Assembly (NCBI GenBank): GCA_039815685.1
Contig: JBCBYV010000014.1
Span: 1 to 64,000 of the forward strand
Source of the DNA: Thermohalobaculum sp039815685
GTDB lineage: Bacteria; Pseudomonadota; Alphaproteobacteria; Rhodobacterales; Rhodobacteraceae
Direction of reading: 5' to 3'
DNA length: 64,000 nucleotides
Below, piece by piece: positions 35,473 through 45,511 of this stretch (within the stretch, counting starts at the first letter, position 1; each line of letters starts with the position of its first letter). The position numbers and the translations under genes are program-made. The notes beneath the pieces are model-generated. The model searched no databases. It saw only the letters and a list, made by a program, of their open reading frames with translations, and was not told the DNA's origin.

Positions 35473-37149
35473 TCACTCGCTGCGCTGATAGAGCACGCCC
35501 TCGCGCCCTCGCAGGACCTCGAGATAGCGTTCGTACGCCAGAAGCTCAGCAAGGCTCGCCTTCATCGGATGAGCCAGCGGATCGAGCGGCAAATGCCGGG
35601 CGGCGATGAAGACGAAAGCAGGCATCTCGGCCTCCAAGGCCGCCGCGAACTCGGCGTTCCAGCGCTGACCGAGAACACTCTCCGGATCGACTACCATGGC
35701 AGCCTCGACCGCGATGAAACGGGTCGGCGGCAGCCGCTCCGAAAGGAAGGCCAGCTCGTATGCGCGCCCGAACTGAAGAAAGGTGCCTTCAGGGGCTTTC
35801 GGCGCTCGCATGATGTCCTCAGCCGCATCCAGCAGCGCGGTGGATGGAGCGTTCGGGGCGAGCAGTGGCGCCCGCCAGCGTCCTTCATCCATCACCGCCC
35901 CGGATACGGCCGCAGCAGCGGGTGAGAGCGACGGCAGCTTCGCGAGCGTGCCGACCGATACAACGGCGAGCCAGCCGAAGAGCAAGAGGGTTCCCGCAAG
36001 GCGTCGGGTCATTTGCCACAGCATGCCGGTGGGGCCGCCAATGCCCAACGCCGCCCTCGCTCCCCAGTCCGCCATCATCGCGATCAGAAGTACGAGGGCT
36101 GGCAGAAGCGCCATCAGATGATAGTCGAAGCCCTTCCGTTGCACAGCGAAGGACACGAGAGCCGTCAGCCCGAGCCCGAGGGTGGCGAGCAGCGCAAGCC
36201 GACTGCGCGCCCCGTCCTCCCCATGCCGCATGGTCTCGCCGCAGGACCAAAGCCAGACGGCAGCGCCGACCAGACCCAGAACCGTGATCCAGTGCCATAC
36301 GAACCACAGCACCCGCTTCATCGTATGCACTGGGTTCAAGGTGAACGAGCCGTCATTATAGGCACCCAAATTGAATAACACGGCCTGCTCCGCCCAGGCT
36401 GACAGATTGCCGGCTGCGAGCGCCCAGAGAGCAGCTGCTGCAAAACCACCGAAGAGACCGGCAGTCATCCAGGTCAACCGGCGGAGATCGACCCTCCCGC
36501 CTTCCTGCATCCGAGCACCTCGGAGCTTCAGCACAGCCTGCAGGGCGATCAGACCACCCAGACCGGCGGCGAAAGCGAGATATGTCGGGCGGAGGAAGAC
36601 GGCCCCGGCAAGCAGCAGCCCTGCCAGCAGTCCTTCGAGTGCGATGCGCCGGCCTCCGGCGGGCCTTCGGCCGATCGAGAGCGCCATCGCACCCAGCAGG
36701 AAATTGGCACCGAGCATGTCGTTCTGCCCGACCATCCAGTAGCCGCCGGTGACGTAGATCGGCGGATAGAGCGCCAGGAACGCCGTTGCTGCGACCGCAT
36801 GCCCCGACCGCAGCAGGAACGCTGCACCTGCCAGCGTCGAAAGCTGCATGATGGCATAGTCGAGGGTGCGGAAGCTCCAGCTCTCGACGCCGAAGAGCCT
36901 GATCGCGATCTCATGAGCCAGAAAGCCGCCGGGCCAAGCATGATCGAAGGCGTCGCTGTAGTAACTGAAGCCTTGCGTGCCGAGCCAACCGATGTAGTCG
37001 AAGATCGCCTGATCCGGTGAGCCAGGGATCGTGGTGTAGAGAAGGCCGAGCGGCACCAGTCCGGCAAGCCAGATCACAAGGAACGTGGCGGGGAGAACGC
37101 GCGCCGCGAAGGCGCCGCTCGACACAAGATAGCCAATGGCCCGCGACAC
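35473..37149 (-). CDS. Polytopic membrane protein, GT39/ArnT-like glycosyltransferase candidate
   Basis: The 558-residue protein has about ten to twelve hydrophobic helices. The first loop has GSPDQAIFDYIGWLGTQGFSYYSDAFDHAWPGG, with an aspartate placed as in the catalytic DxD-like loop of GT-C enzymes such as GT39. The C-terminal part is hydrophilic (residues about 440-558). It starts with GTG at 37149 with a GGGGGCG-like element upstream. The lipid carrier and acceptor are unknown. Expression might be linked to the adjacent secreted protein, but they are on opposite strands. Confidence 0.6.
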   Translation of the reverse strand: MSRAIGYLVSSGAFAARVLPATFLVIWLAGLVPLGLLYTTIPGSPDQAIFDYIGWLGTQGFSYYSDAFDHAWPGGFLAHEIAIRLFGVESWSFRTLDYAIMQLSTLAGAAFLLRSGHAVAATAFLALYPPIYVTGGYWMVGQNDMLGANFLLGAMALSIGRRPAGGRRIALEGLLAGLLLAGAVFLRPTYLAFAAGLGGLIALQAVLKLRGARMQEGGRVDLRRLTWMTAGLFGGFAAAALWALAAGNLSAWAEQAVLFNLGAYNDGSFTLNPVHTMKRVLWFVWHWITVLGLVGAAVWLWSCGETMRHGEDGARSRLALLATLGLGLTALVSFAVQRKGFDYHLMALLPALVLLIAMMADWGARAALGIGGPTGMLWQMTRRLAGTLLLFGWLAVVSVGTLAKLPSLSPAAAAVSGAVMDEGRWRAPLLAPNAPSTALLDAAEDIMRAPKAPEGTFLQFGRAYELAFLSERLPPTRFIAVEAAMVVDPESVLGQRWNAEFAAALEAEMPAFVFIAARHLPLDPLAHPMKASLAELLAYERYLEVLRGREGVLYQRSE

Positions 37150-37246
37150 CGCTTCGCGCCCCCGTCTTTGCCCCAGACCCCCGGGCGTCTTCCGGGGACC
37201 ATCTGCCGTGAGCCTTTAGTGGTCAACAGGTTACATCAAATGAAAG

Positions 37247-37271
37247 AAGGGGCGCCGACTGGGCGCCCCTT
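37247..37271. terminator. Intrinsic-terminator-like hairpin after the glp ABC operon
   Basis: AAGGGGCGCC and GGCGCCCCTT form a perfect 10-bp stem around GACTG. On the minus strand the stem is followed by CTTTCATTTG, a weak T-rich tail. It lies 25 bp after the glpV stop codon. Confidence 0.65.
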
Positions 37272-37295
37272 CATCATGCTGAAGCGCTGGTTAGA

Positions 37296-39002
37296 TCAGC
37301 CTTCCCAGCTCTTGATCAGTTCGTCGTAGCTGATGGTCTCGGGCGCCGGTTTCTCGTTGTCGAGCTTGGCTTTCGGTGCGCCCTCCTGCTCGAGCCAGAC
37401 CGACGCGTCCTGCTCCTCGTTGAGCTTCGGACCGATATCGCCCTGGATGCCTGCCCGCTCTAGGCGCTGCAGCACGCGCTCCTGCGCATCGCAGAGCGCG
37501 TCGAGCGCTTCCTGCGCCGTCTTCGCGCCCGAGGACGCATCGCCGATGTTCTGCCACCAGAGCTGAGCGAGCTTCGGGTAGTCAGGCACGTTGGTGCCGG
37601 TGGGCGACCAGCGGACGCGCGCCGGCGAGCGGTAGAACTCGACGAGGCCGCCGAGCTTCGGCGCCCGCTCCGTGAAGCTCTCATCGTTGATCGAGCTCTC
37701 GCGGATGAAGGTGAGGCCCGTGTGGCTCTTCTTCAGGTCCACGGTCTTCGAGACCACGAACTGCGCGTAAAGCCAAGCGGCTTTGGCGCGATCCACGGGC
37801 GTCGACTTCATGAGGGTCCAGGAGCCCGCGTCCTGATAGCCGACCTTCATGCCGTCTTCCCAGTAGGCGCCGTGCGGGCTGGGGGCCATGCGCCACTTGG
37901 GCGAGCCGTCCTCGTTCACGACCGGCAGGCCGTCCTTGACCATGTCGGCGGTAAAGGCGGTGTACCAGAACATCTGCTGGGCGATCTCACCCTGCGCCGG
38001 CACCGGACCGGCCTCGGAGAAGACCATGCCGGCCGCGGCGGGCGGAGCATACTCCTGCAGCCAGTCGACGTATTTCTGCACGGCATAGACGGCAGCCGGG
38101 GAGTTCGTCGCCCCGCCACGCGCCACGCAGGAGCCCGTGGGGCGGGAGTTCTCATCGACCCGGATACCCCACTCGTCCACCGGCAGACCATTCGGCTCGC
38201 CCACATCGCCCATGCCGGCCATCGACATCCAGGCATCGGTAAAGCGCCAGCCGAGCGAAGGGTCCTTCTTGCCGTAGTCCATGTGGCCGTAGACGGTCTT
38301 GCCGTCGATCTCGCGGCCGGTGAAGAACTCGGCGATGTCCTCATAGGCCGACCAGTTGCGCGGCACGCCGAGGTCGTAGCCGTACTTTGCCTTGAAGTCC
38401 GCCTTGTTCTTATCGTCGTTGAACCAGTCGTAGCGGAACCAGTAGAGGTTCGCGAACTGCTGGTCCGGGAGCTGGTAGAGCTTGCCGTCGGGCCCCGTCG
38501 TGAACTGCGTTCCGATGAAATCCCCGACATCGAGGGTCGGGAGCGTCACGTCCGCACCCTCGCCCGCCATCCAGTCGGTGAGGTTGCGCACCTGCTGGTA
38601 GCGCCAGTGCGTGCCGATGAGATCGCTATCGTTCACATAGGCGTCGTAGATGTTCTCGCCCGACTGCATCTGCGTCTGAAGCTTCTGGACGACGTCGCCC
38701 TCACCGATCAGGTCGTGCGTGACCTGGATGCCGGTGATGGCGGAGAACGCGGGCGCGAGCACTTCGGATTCGTAGGCATGCGTCGTGATCGTCTCGGAGA
38801 CGACCTTGATCTCCATGCCCTCGAAGGGCTTCGCAGCATCGACGAAGAACTGCATCTCCGCCTCCTGCTCCTCTCGGGAGAGGACGGAGAGATCGCCGAT
38901 CTCGGCGTCGAGGAACTGTCGCGCCTCCTCCATGCCAGCGAATGCAGGCTGCGCGAGCATGGCAAGTGCCAGCGCGGTTGTGGTCAGGATCGTGTGTTTC
39001 AC
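37296..39002 (-). CDS. glpV: Glycerol-type ABC transporter substrate-binding protein (GlpV-like)
   Basis: The 568-residue receptor has a signal peptide (LTTTALALAMLAQPAFA) and the large carbohydrate-binding fold (IKVVSETITTHAYESEVLAPAF, GEGDVVQKLQTQMQSGENIYDAYVNDSD, RMAPSPHGAYWEDG). The length and the operon order (two ATPases, two permeases, a DUF2160 protein, then this gene) match the GlpSTPQV glycerol system of rhizobia. Start is GTG at 39002, set by GGGAGGAGG 7 nt upstream. It is last in the operon, and a hairpin terminator follows. Glycerol as ligand is from family knowledge and context. Confidence 0.85.
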   Translation of the reverse strand: MKHTILTTTALALAMLAQPAFAGMEEARQFLDAEIGDLSVLSREEQEAEMQFFVDAAKPFEGMEIKVVSETITTHAYESEVLAPAFSAITGIQVTHDLIGEGDVVQKLQTQMQSGENIYDAYVNDSDLIGTHWRYQQVRNLTDWMAGEGADVTLPTLDVGDFIGTQFTTGPDGKLYQLPDQQFANLYWFRYDWFNDDKNKADFKAKYGYDLGVPRNWSAYEDIAEFFTGREIDGKTVYGHMDYGKKDPSLGWRFTDAWMSMAGMGDVGEPNGLPVDEWGIRVDENSRPTGSCVARGGATNSPAAVYAVQKYVDWLQEYAPPAAAGMVFSEAGPVPAQGEIAQQMFWYTAFTADMVKDGLPVVNEDGSPKWRMAPSPHGAYWEDGMKVGYQDAGSWTLMKSTPVDRAKAAWLYAQFVVSKTVDLKKSHTGLTFIRESSINDESFTERAPKLGGLVEFYRSPARVRWSPTGTNVPDYPKLAQLWWQNIGDASSGAKTAQEALDALCDAQERVLQRLERAGIQGDIGPKLNEEQDASVWLEQEGAPKAKLDNEKPAPETISYDELIKSWEG

Positions 39003-39087
39003 CGTGTTCCTCCTCCCAGGAGTTGTCGTTGATCGGATGGTGATGTCCGTCGCCGTGGCAGTGCGCTGCGGCGGGGATGACGTTGCC

Positions 39088-39360
39088 TCAGACGAAGCGG
39101 AAAACGAAGGCCCACCAGACCGCCGCGACGCCGAGCGCACCCCAGAGCGGGGTGCCCATGGCGGCGAGCCAGCCGAGACAGATGAAGGCGGTGCCGAGGA
39201 GCGAGATGAAGAGCCGGTCGCCTCGCGTCGTCTCTATACGCAGAATGCCCGTGCGCGGCGTCTCCGGAAACCGGATCGCGAGGAAGGTGAAGAGGCCAAG
39301 CAGGCAGGCAATCACGACAAAGAAGAGCGCCGTCTCGAAGGTCCAGGCCATCCATGCCAT
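39088..39360 (-). CDS. DUF2160 small membrane protein of the glycerol ABC operon
   Basis: A 90-residue protein with three membrane helices (FETALFFVVIACLLGLFTFLAI, FISLLGTAFICLGWLAAM, LWGALGVAAVWWAFVFRFV) separated by an acidic/basic turn GILRIETTRGDR. DUF2160 proteins sit in GlpSTPQ-type operons. It is 12 bp after the glpQ stop and 85 bp before glpV, so it is part of the operon. Its role (perhaps stabilising the permease) is unknown. Confidence 0.82.
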   Translation of the reverse strand: MAWMAWTFETALFFVVIACLLGLFTFLAIRFPETPRTGILRIETTRGDRLFISLLGTAFICLGWLAAMGTPLWGALGVAAVWWAFVFRFV

Positions 39361-39372
39361 CGTGCTTCTCCC

Positions 39373-40224
39373 TCAGACCCGGCCCAGGGCAAAGCCCTTG
39401 GCGATGTAGTTGCGGACGAAGTAGATCACGAGCGCGCCGGGGATGATGGTGAGCACGCCCGCGGCTGAGAGCAGCCCCCAGTCGATCCCCGCGGCGGAGA
39501 CCGTACGCGTCATCGTGGCGGCAATAGGCTTCGCATCGGTGGCGGTAAGCTGCGAGGAGAGCAAGAGCTCGACCCAGGAGAACATGAAGCAGAAGAACGC
39601 CGCCACGCCGATCCCGCTTGCGATCAGCGGCATAAAGATGCGCGTGAAGAAGCGCCCGAACGAGTAGCCGTCGATATAGGCTGTCTCGTCGATCTCCTTC
39701 GGCACGCCGCGCATGAAGCCCTCGAGGATCCAGACCGCCAAGGGCACGTTGAAGAGGCAATGCGCCAACGCCACGGCGATATGTGTATCGAACAGGTTCA
39801 CGGCCGAGTAGAGCTGGAAGAAGGGCAGCGCGAAGACCGCGGGCGGCGCCATGCGGTTCGTCAGCAGCCAAAAGAAGAGATGCTTGTCGCCCATGAAGTT
39901 GTAGCGGCTGAAGGCATAGGCCGCCGGCAGCGCCACGGTGACCGAGATCACGGTGTTCATCACCACATAGATGATCGTGTTGATGTAGCCCCAATACCAG
40001 GCGGGGTTGGTGAAGATCTCGATGTAGTTCCGGAAGGTGATCTCATTCGGCCAGAGCGTGAAGGTCGAGAGGATCTCCTCGTTCGTCTTGAGGCTCATCA
40101 TCAGGAGCCAGTAGATCGGCAACATGAGAAAGACGATGTAGGCCGTCATCACCACCGCCGACCGGTTCACTGCCGGCAGGGACATGCCCCCGCTGCGGGC
40201 CGCAGTCGCAGCCGCATCGGCCAT
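39373..40224 (-). CDS. glpQ: Glycerol-type ABC permease 2 (GlpQ-like)
   Basis: The 283-residue permease has six helices and the MalG-type EAA loop (GVPKEIDETAYIDGYSFGRFFTRIFMPL). Its ATG at 40224 overlaps the glpP stop as TGATG, and GGAGGG precedes it. It forms the transmembrane channel with GlpP. Confidence 0.92.
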   Translation of the reverse strand: MADAAATAARSGGMSLPAVNRSAVVMTAYIVFLMLPIYWLLMMSLKTNEEILSTFTLWPNEITFRNYIEIFTNPAWYWGYINTIIYVVMNTVISVTVALPAAYAFSRYNFMGDKHLFFWLLTNRMAPPAVFALPFFQLYSAVNLFDTHIAVALAHCLFNVPLAVWILEGFMRGVPKEIDETAYIDGYSFGRFFTRIFMPLIASGIGVAAFFCFMFSWVELLLSSQLTATDAKPIAATMTRTVSAAGIDWGLLSAAGVLTIIPGALVIYFVRNYIAKGFALGRV

Positions 40225-41098
40225 CACGAACCCTCCTTCTTGTCGAGGTTCGTCATCACCGTGAAGAAGACCCAGGAGACGAGCAGGATCACCAGGAAGT
40301 AGATGATCGAGAAGGCGCCAGCCGGCCCGAGATCGAACTGCCCCAGCGCCTGCTTCACGAGGTCGATGGAGAGGAGCGTCGTCGCGTTACCGGGTCCACC
40401 TCCCGTGACCACGATGATCTCGGTGTAGATCTTGAAGCTGTCCATGAAGCGCAGGAGGATCGCGATGGTGAGGACACCCATCATCTTGGGCAGCTCGATG
40501 TAGCGGAAGACCTTCCACCGGCTCGCCTGATCGATCCGCGCGGCTTGGTAGTAGGCCTGCGGGATGGATTGGAGCCCTGCATAGGCGAGGAGGACCACCA
40601 GCGACGTCCAGTGCCAGACATCCATGACGATGATCGTGATCCAGGCGGCAACCGCGTCCTGCGCGTAGTTGTAGGGAATGCCGATGCCGTTCACCGCCGC
40701 GCCCAGAAGCCCGATGTCTTCCCGCGCGAAGATCCGCCAGATGGTACCGACGACGTTCCAGGGGATCAGCAGCGGCAGTGCCACGAGCACGAGGCACACC
40801 GTCGCCCAGATCCCCTTCTTAGGCATGTGGAGTGCGATATAGACGCCAAGCGGGATCTCGATGGCGAGGATCGTGAGCGTAAAGAAGACCTGCCGCAGGA
40901 AGGCGTTGTGCAGGCGCTCGGACGCAAGGACCTCGCCAAACCACTCGAACTTGTCATCGAGCGGATAGAACTCGCCGCCGAAGGCATCCTGAATCGAGTA
41001 GTTGACGACCGTCATCAGCGGGATCACAGCCGAGAACGCCACGATCACCAGCACCGGCAGCACCAGGAACCAGGCGCGATTGTTCCAGGTCTTCTCCA

Positions 41099-41099
<1 letters not shown>
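40224..41099 (-). CDS. glpP: Glycerol-type ABC permease 1 (GlpP-like)
   Basis: The 291-residue permease is MalF-type: WFLVLPVLVIVAFSAVIPLMTVV opens the first helix, the EAA motif is SIPQAYYQAARIDQASRWKVFRYIELPKM. A WHWTSLVVLLAYAGLQ segment lies ahead of it. It overlaps glpT (TGATG at 41099) and glpQ (TGATG at 40224), so translation of all three is coupled. Confidence 0.92.
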
Positions 41100-42193
<1,094 letters not shown>

Positions 42194-42204
42194 CGGCGTC
42201 TTCC

Positions 42205-43293
42205 TCAGGCTGCAATCGCGTAGGAGGCCGGGGCGACCAGCGGCCCGTCCTCCGCGAAGATGTAGATGTGCTCGGGGCGCACGAAGAAGGACTGCACCGA
42301 CCCGATCTCCAGATGCCGCACGCCATGGCTCAACGACACCCAGCGGTCGGTCCCGTGATCGAGGTGGATGAAGCTCTCCGAACCGGTGATCTCAGTCACC
42401 GCGACATGCCCCCGGAACTCAAGTGCTTCCGGCGACTGGCGCTCGAGGCCAAGATGGTTGGGCCTGAAGCCCGCGCGATAGCGCCCGTCTGGGATCTCAG
42501 CGAGTGGGCCTGTGGCCGCAACGCTCTGCCCCTCCCCGAAGAGCAGCTTCGTGCCGTTCTTCGAGATAGCCAGGAAGTTCATCGGCGGGTCGGAAAAGAC
42601 CCGCGCCGTCGTCGCATCCTGAGGCTGACGATAGACCTCGACCGTCGGGCCGAACTGCGTCACTTGCCCTTCCCAAATGGCTGCGCACTGCCCGCCCAGA
42701 AGCAGCGCCTCCTCTGGCTCAGTCGTCGCATAGACGAAGATCGCGCCGGATTCCTGGAAGATCTTCGGGATCTCGGCGCGCAGTTCCTCGCGCAGCTTGT
42801 AGTCGAGATTGGCCAAGGGCTCGTCGAGGAGAACGAGACCCGCCCCCTTCACGAGCGCCCGACCCATGGCGCAGCGCTGCTGCTGTCCGCCCGAAAGCTC
42901 CAGCGGCTTGCGGTCGAGGAAACCCTCGAGGCGCATCATCTCCGCGGTCGCGCGCACCCGCCGGTCGACCTCGTCCTTCGAGGCGCCCTTGAGGCGGAGG
43001 GGGGAGGCAATGTTCTCGTAGACACTGAGTGAGGGGTAGTTGATGAACTGCTGATAGACCATCGCGACACCGCGATCCTGCACCCGCACGCCCGTCACGT
43101 CCTGACCCTGCCACAGCACGCGGCCCGTCGTCGGCGCATCCAGCCCGGCCATCAGGCGCATCAGCGAGGTCTTGCCGGATAGCGTCGGCCCCAGCAGCAC
43201 GTTCATCGTGCCGGGCTCTAGCGTCAGATCGGTCGGGTGGATGTGCATCGACGCACCGGCGACGCGGCTCACCCCCTCGAGGGTCAGTGTCAT
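42205..43293 (-). CDS. glpS: Glycerol-type ABC ATPase 1 (GlpS-like)
   Basis: The 362-residue ATPase has Walker A GPTLSGKT (35-42), signature LSGGQQQR (133-140), Walker B LLDEP (155-159) and a C-terminal OB-like domain. The H-loop His is replaced by Thr191 in the segment YATTEPEEA, where GlpT has YVTHDQTEA. It is the first gene of the operon; GGGAGGAA precedes the ATG at 43293. A motif cluster upstream (43404-43537) may bind a DeoR-type repressor. Confidence 0.92.
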   Translation of the reverse strand: MTLTLEGVSRVAGASMHIHPTDLTLEPGTMNVLLGPTLSGKTSLMRLMAGLDAPTTGRVLWQGQDVTGVRVQDRGVAMVYQQFINYPSLSVYENIASPLRLKGASKDEVDRRVRATAEMMRLEGFLDRKPLELSGGQQQRCAMGRALVKGAGLVLLDEPLANLDYKLREELRAEIPKIFQESGAIFVYATTEPEEALLLGGQCAAIWEGQVTQFGPTVEVYRQPQDATTARVFSDPPMNFLAISKNGTKLLFGEGQSVAATGPLAEIPDGRYRAGFRPNHLGLERQSPEALEFRGHVAVTEITGSESFIHLDHGTDRWVSLSHGVRHLEIGSVQSFFVRPEHIYIFAEDGPLVAPASYAIAA

Positions 43294-43403
43294 GCTTCCT
43301 CCCGTGTCGCGCCCCAACTCTCGGCCGGGTTGTGCCATTCGTGCTCGCCTGCAACGCACCCGTCAATCCCGCACAGGAACGCGCAAAAGCGAAGCTATAT
43401 GGC

Positions 43404-43537
43404 TTTCGTTCTTGTTCCTAATTCAACCACTTTGCGCGCATCTGTCAAATAGCGAAAGCGAGAAAAGCAGCGAGAAGGCTCGAAATTTCGCTCCAGAAGG
43501 AGCCGAAACATCGTCAGTGCGAGACTTCGTTCGAAAG
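43404..43537. promoter_or_regulatory. CGAAA/TTTCG motif cluster upstream of glpS
   Basis: The region 43294-43560 between glpS and the XRE gene has repeated half-sites: TTTCGTT (43404-43410), GCGAAAGCG (43452-43460), the palindrome CGAAATTTCG (43481-43490), CCGAAAC (43503-43509) and CTTCGTTCGAAAG (43525-43537). DeoR-family regulators of glycerol genes bind TTCG/CGAA-type repeats, so this may be a GlpR-like operator. No GlpR gene is in the window. Confidence 0.4.
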
Positions 43538-43560
43538 CGGGGATGAGCGAATTTGCGCGC

Positions 43561-44187
43561 TTAAGACGCCTGGGCGTAGCTGATGACCGACAGGAAGCGC
43601 GCCGGGAGCCGGATCAGGGCGTCCGGACCGTGCGGCGCGTCCGCTTCGAAGAACAGCGCATCGCCGGGTCTTAGATGGAAGACCGTGTCACCGTGGCGAT
43701 AACCGACCTCACCTTCGAGCAAATACAGGAACTCGACCCCGTCATGCCGAAACGTCGGAAACACATCCGATTCGTCGGACAAGGTGATGAGATAGGGCTC
43801 CGTCACCACCCCTGCGCCCGAACCGGCGAGATGCCCGAGGAGGCTGTACTGGTGTCCCGCGCGGGTACCCATGCGCTCGACGCTTAATCCCTCCCCCGCT
43901 CGGACATGCACGGCCCGACGGGCCTCCTCGAAGCGCTGGAAGAAGGTGGTGATCGGCACGGCAAGCGCACGGGAGAGCGCCTGCAAGGTGGCGAGCGACG
44001 GGGAGATCAGCCCGTTCTCGATCTTTGAGAGCATGCCGGCACTGAGCCCCGCCACCTCCGCCAGTGCGCCGAGGCCGAGGCCCGCCTGGGTGCGAAGGCT
44101 CCGCACCTGATGACCGATGGCGACCTCCAGCACCTCGCTCCCGCCCTCGCTCGACCGGTGGGGGTCCTGCGCCAGGCGGCCGCGCAT
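43561..44187 (-). CDS. XRE-family regulator with C-terminal cupin
   Basis: The 208-residue protein has a helix-turn-helix near residues 27-82 (LRTQAGLGLGALAEVAGLSAGMLSKIENGLISPSLATLQALSRAL) and a cupin domain (HDGVEFLYLLEGEVGYRHGDTVFHLRPGDALFFEADAPHGPDA). XRE-cupin proteins regulate amine and amino-acid utilisation genes. It starts 4 nt after the glnT/gmaS stop, as the last gene of the glx/mgs operon, so it probably senses an operon metabolite; the inverted repeat at 48451-48485 is a candidate target. Confidence 0.88.
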   Translation of the reverse strand: MRGRLAQDPHRSSEGGSEVLEVAIGHQVRSLRTQAGLGLGALAEVAGLSAGMLSKIENGLISPSLATLQALSRALAVPITTFFQRFEEARRAVHVRAGEGLSVERMGTRAGHQYSLLGHLAGSGAGVVTEPYLITLSDESDVFPTFRHDGVEFLYLLEGEVGYRHGDTVFHLRPGDALFFEADAPHGPDALIRLPARFLSVISYAQAS

Positions 44188-44191
44188 CGGC

Positions 44192-45499
44192 TCAGATATC
44201 CAGCGTGTTGGTCCGCTCCCAATCCGAGAAATGGGCGGTGTAGTCGTGCCATTCCTGCGTCTTGAGCTTCACATAGGCGCCCGCGAAACTCTCGCCCAAG
44301 GCCTCCTTCAACTCCGTATCCGCATCGAAGGTGCGGAGTGCGTCGAGCAGGTTGAGCGGCAGCCGCCGCGCATCGGGCACGAAGGCCGCATCGGCATACA
44401 TGTCGAAGTCGGACTTCGGGCCCGGATCGGCCTTGTTGATCAGCCCCGAGAGCCCGGCCGCGATAATCGCCGCCTGCAGGAGGTAGGGGTTCGCCGCCCC
44501 GTCCGCGAGACGCAGCTCGAAGCGCCCCGGGCCGGGCACGCGGACCATATGCGTTCGGTTGTTGCCGGACCAGGTAACCGTGTTGGGCGCCCAGGTCGCC
44601 CCCGAATGCGTCACCGGGGCGTTGATCCGCTTGTAGCTGTTGACGGTCGGGTTGGTGATCGCCGCCAGCGCCTCCGCATGCGCCATGATCCCGCCCAGGA
44701 AGTGTCGGCCTTGCGTGGCGAGGCCAAGCTCCTTCGACTCGTCCTCGAAGAGGTTCTTCTTGCCGGCAGGATCCCAGACACTGACATGCGCGTGGCAACC
44801 ATTGCCCGTCAGCCGCTCGATCGGCTTCGGCATGAAGGTCGCACGGAGCCCGTGTTTCTCCGCAATCGACTTCACCATGAACTTGAAGAACGAGTGCTTG
44901 TCCGCCGTCGCCAGCGCATCGTCGAATTCCCAGTTCATCTCGAACTGGCCGTTCGCGTCCTCGTGGTCGTTCTGATAGGGCAGCCAGCCAAGATGCAGCA
45001 TCGCGTCCGAGATCTCGGCGATCACATCATAGCGGCGCATCACCGCCTGCTGATCGTAGCAGGGCTTGGCCTGCGTATCGTGCGGGTCGCTGATCTCCGT
45101 GCCGTCGGGGTTCAGCAGGAAGAACTCCGCCTCGACGCCCGACTTCACCCGCATATTCACGCTTTGCGCGGCGAGGATCTGACGGCGGAGCACATTGCGC
45201 GGCGCCTGCGCGACCTCGATCCCCTCCATCATGCAGTCGGCGGCAACCCAGGCGACTTCCGGCTTCCAAGGGAGCTGAATGACCGAGTGCGGATCTGGAA
45301 GCGCGAGCATGTCAGGATGCGCGGGGCTCATGTCGAGATGGGCGGCAAAGCCCGCAAACCCGGCGCCTTCATCCTGCATCATGCCGATCGCCTGCGTCGG
45401 TACGAGCTTCGAGCGCTGCACGCCGAAGAGGTCGGTGAACGACACCAGGAAGTACTTGACGTTATGCTCCGCCGCGAACTCGCTCAGACTTGCAGACAT
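44192..45499 (-). CDS. glnT: GlnT/GmaS-type glutamine synthetase-family ligase
   Basis: The 435-residue protein shows the glutamine-synthetase core: KSGVEAEFFLLN, QNDHEDANGQFEMNW, KHGLRATFMPKP, GNGCHAHVSVWD and the terminal NRTHMVRVPGPGRFELRLADGAANPY. Family knowledge offers two readings: GlnT (type III glutamine synthetase) or GmaS, gamma-glutamylmethylamide synthetase of the N-methylglutamate pathway. The flanking genes (amidotransferase, GXGXG, FMN glutamate synthase) match both glxBCD-glnT and mgsABC-gmaS arrangements. The methylglutamate dehydrogenase genes (mgdABCD) are not present here, so I cannot choose. GAGGGG precedes the ATG. Confidence 0.88.
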   Translation of the reverse strand: MSASLSEFAAEHNVKYFLVSFTDLFGVQRSKLVPTQAIGMMQDEGAGFAGFAAHLDMSPAHPDMLALPDPHSVIQLPWKPEVAWVAADCMMEGIEVAQAPRNVLRRQILAAQSVNMRVKSGVEAEFFLLNPDGTEISDPHDTQAKPCYDQQAVMRRYDVIAEISDAMLHLGWLPYQNDHEDANGQFEMNWEFDDALATADKHSFFKFMVKSIAEKHGLRATFMPKPIERLTGNGCHAHVSVWDPAGKKNLFEDESKELGLATQGRHFLGGIMAHAEALAAITNPTVNSYKRINAPVTHSGATWAPNTVTWSGNNRTHMVRVPGPGRFELRLADGAANPYLLQAAIIAAGLSGLINKADPGPKSDFDMYADAAFVPDARRLPLNLLDALRTFDADTELKEALGESFAGAYVKLKTQEWHDYTAHFSDWERTNTLDI

Positions 45500-45511
45500 G
45501 CCATCCCCTCT

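Noticed and set aside
39003..39087. Possible stem-loop between DUF2160 and glpV
   Set aside because: Only short imperfect stems can be drawn, and they do not exceed what is expected in GC-rich DNA.
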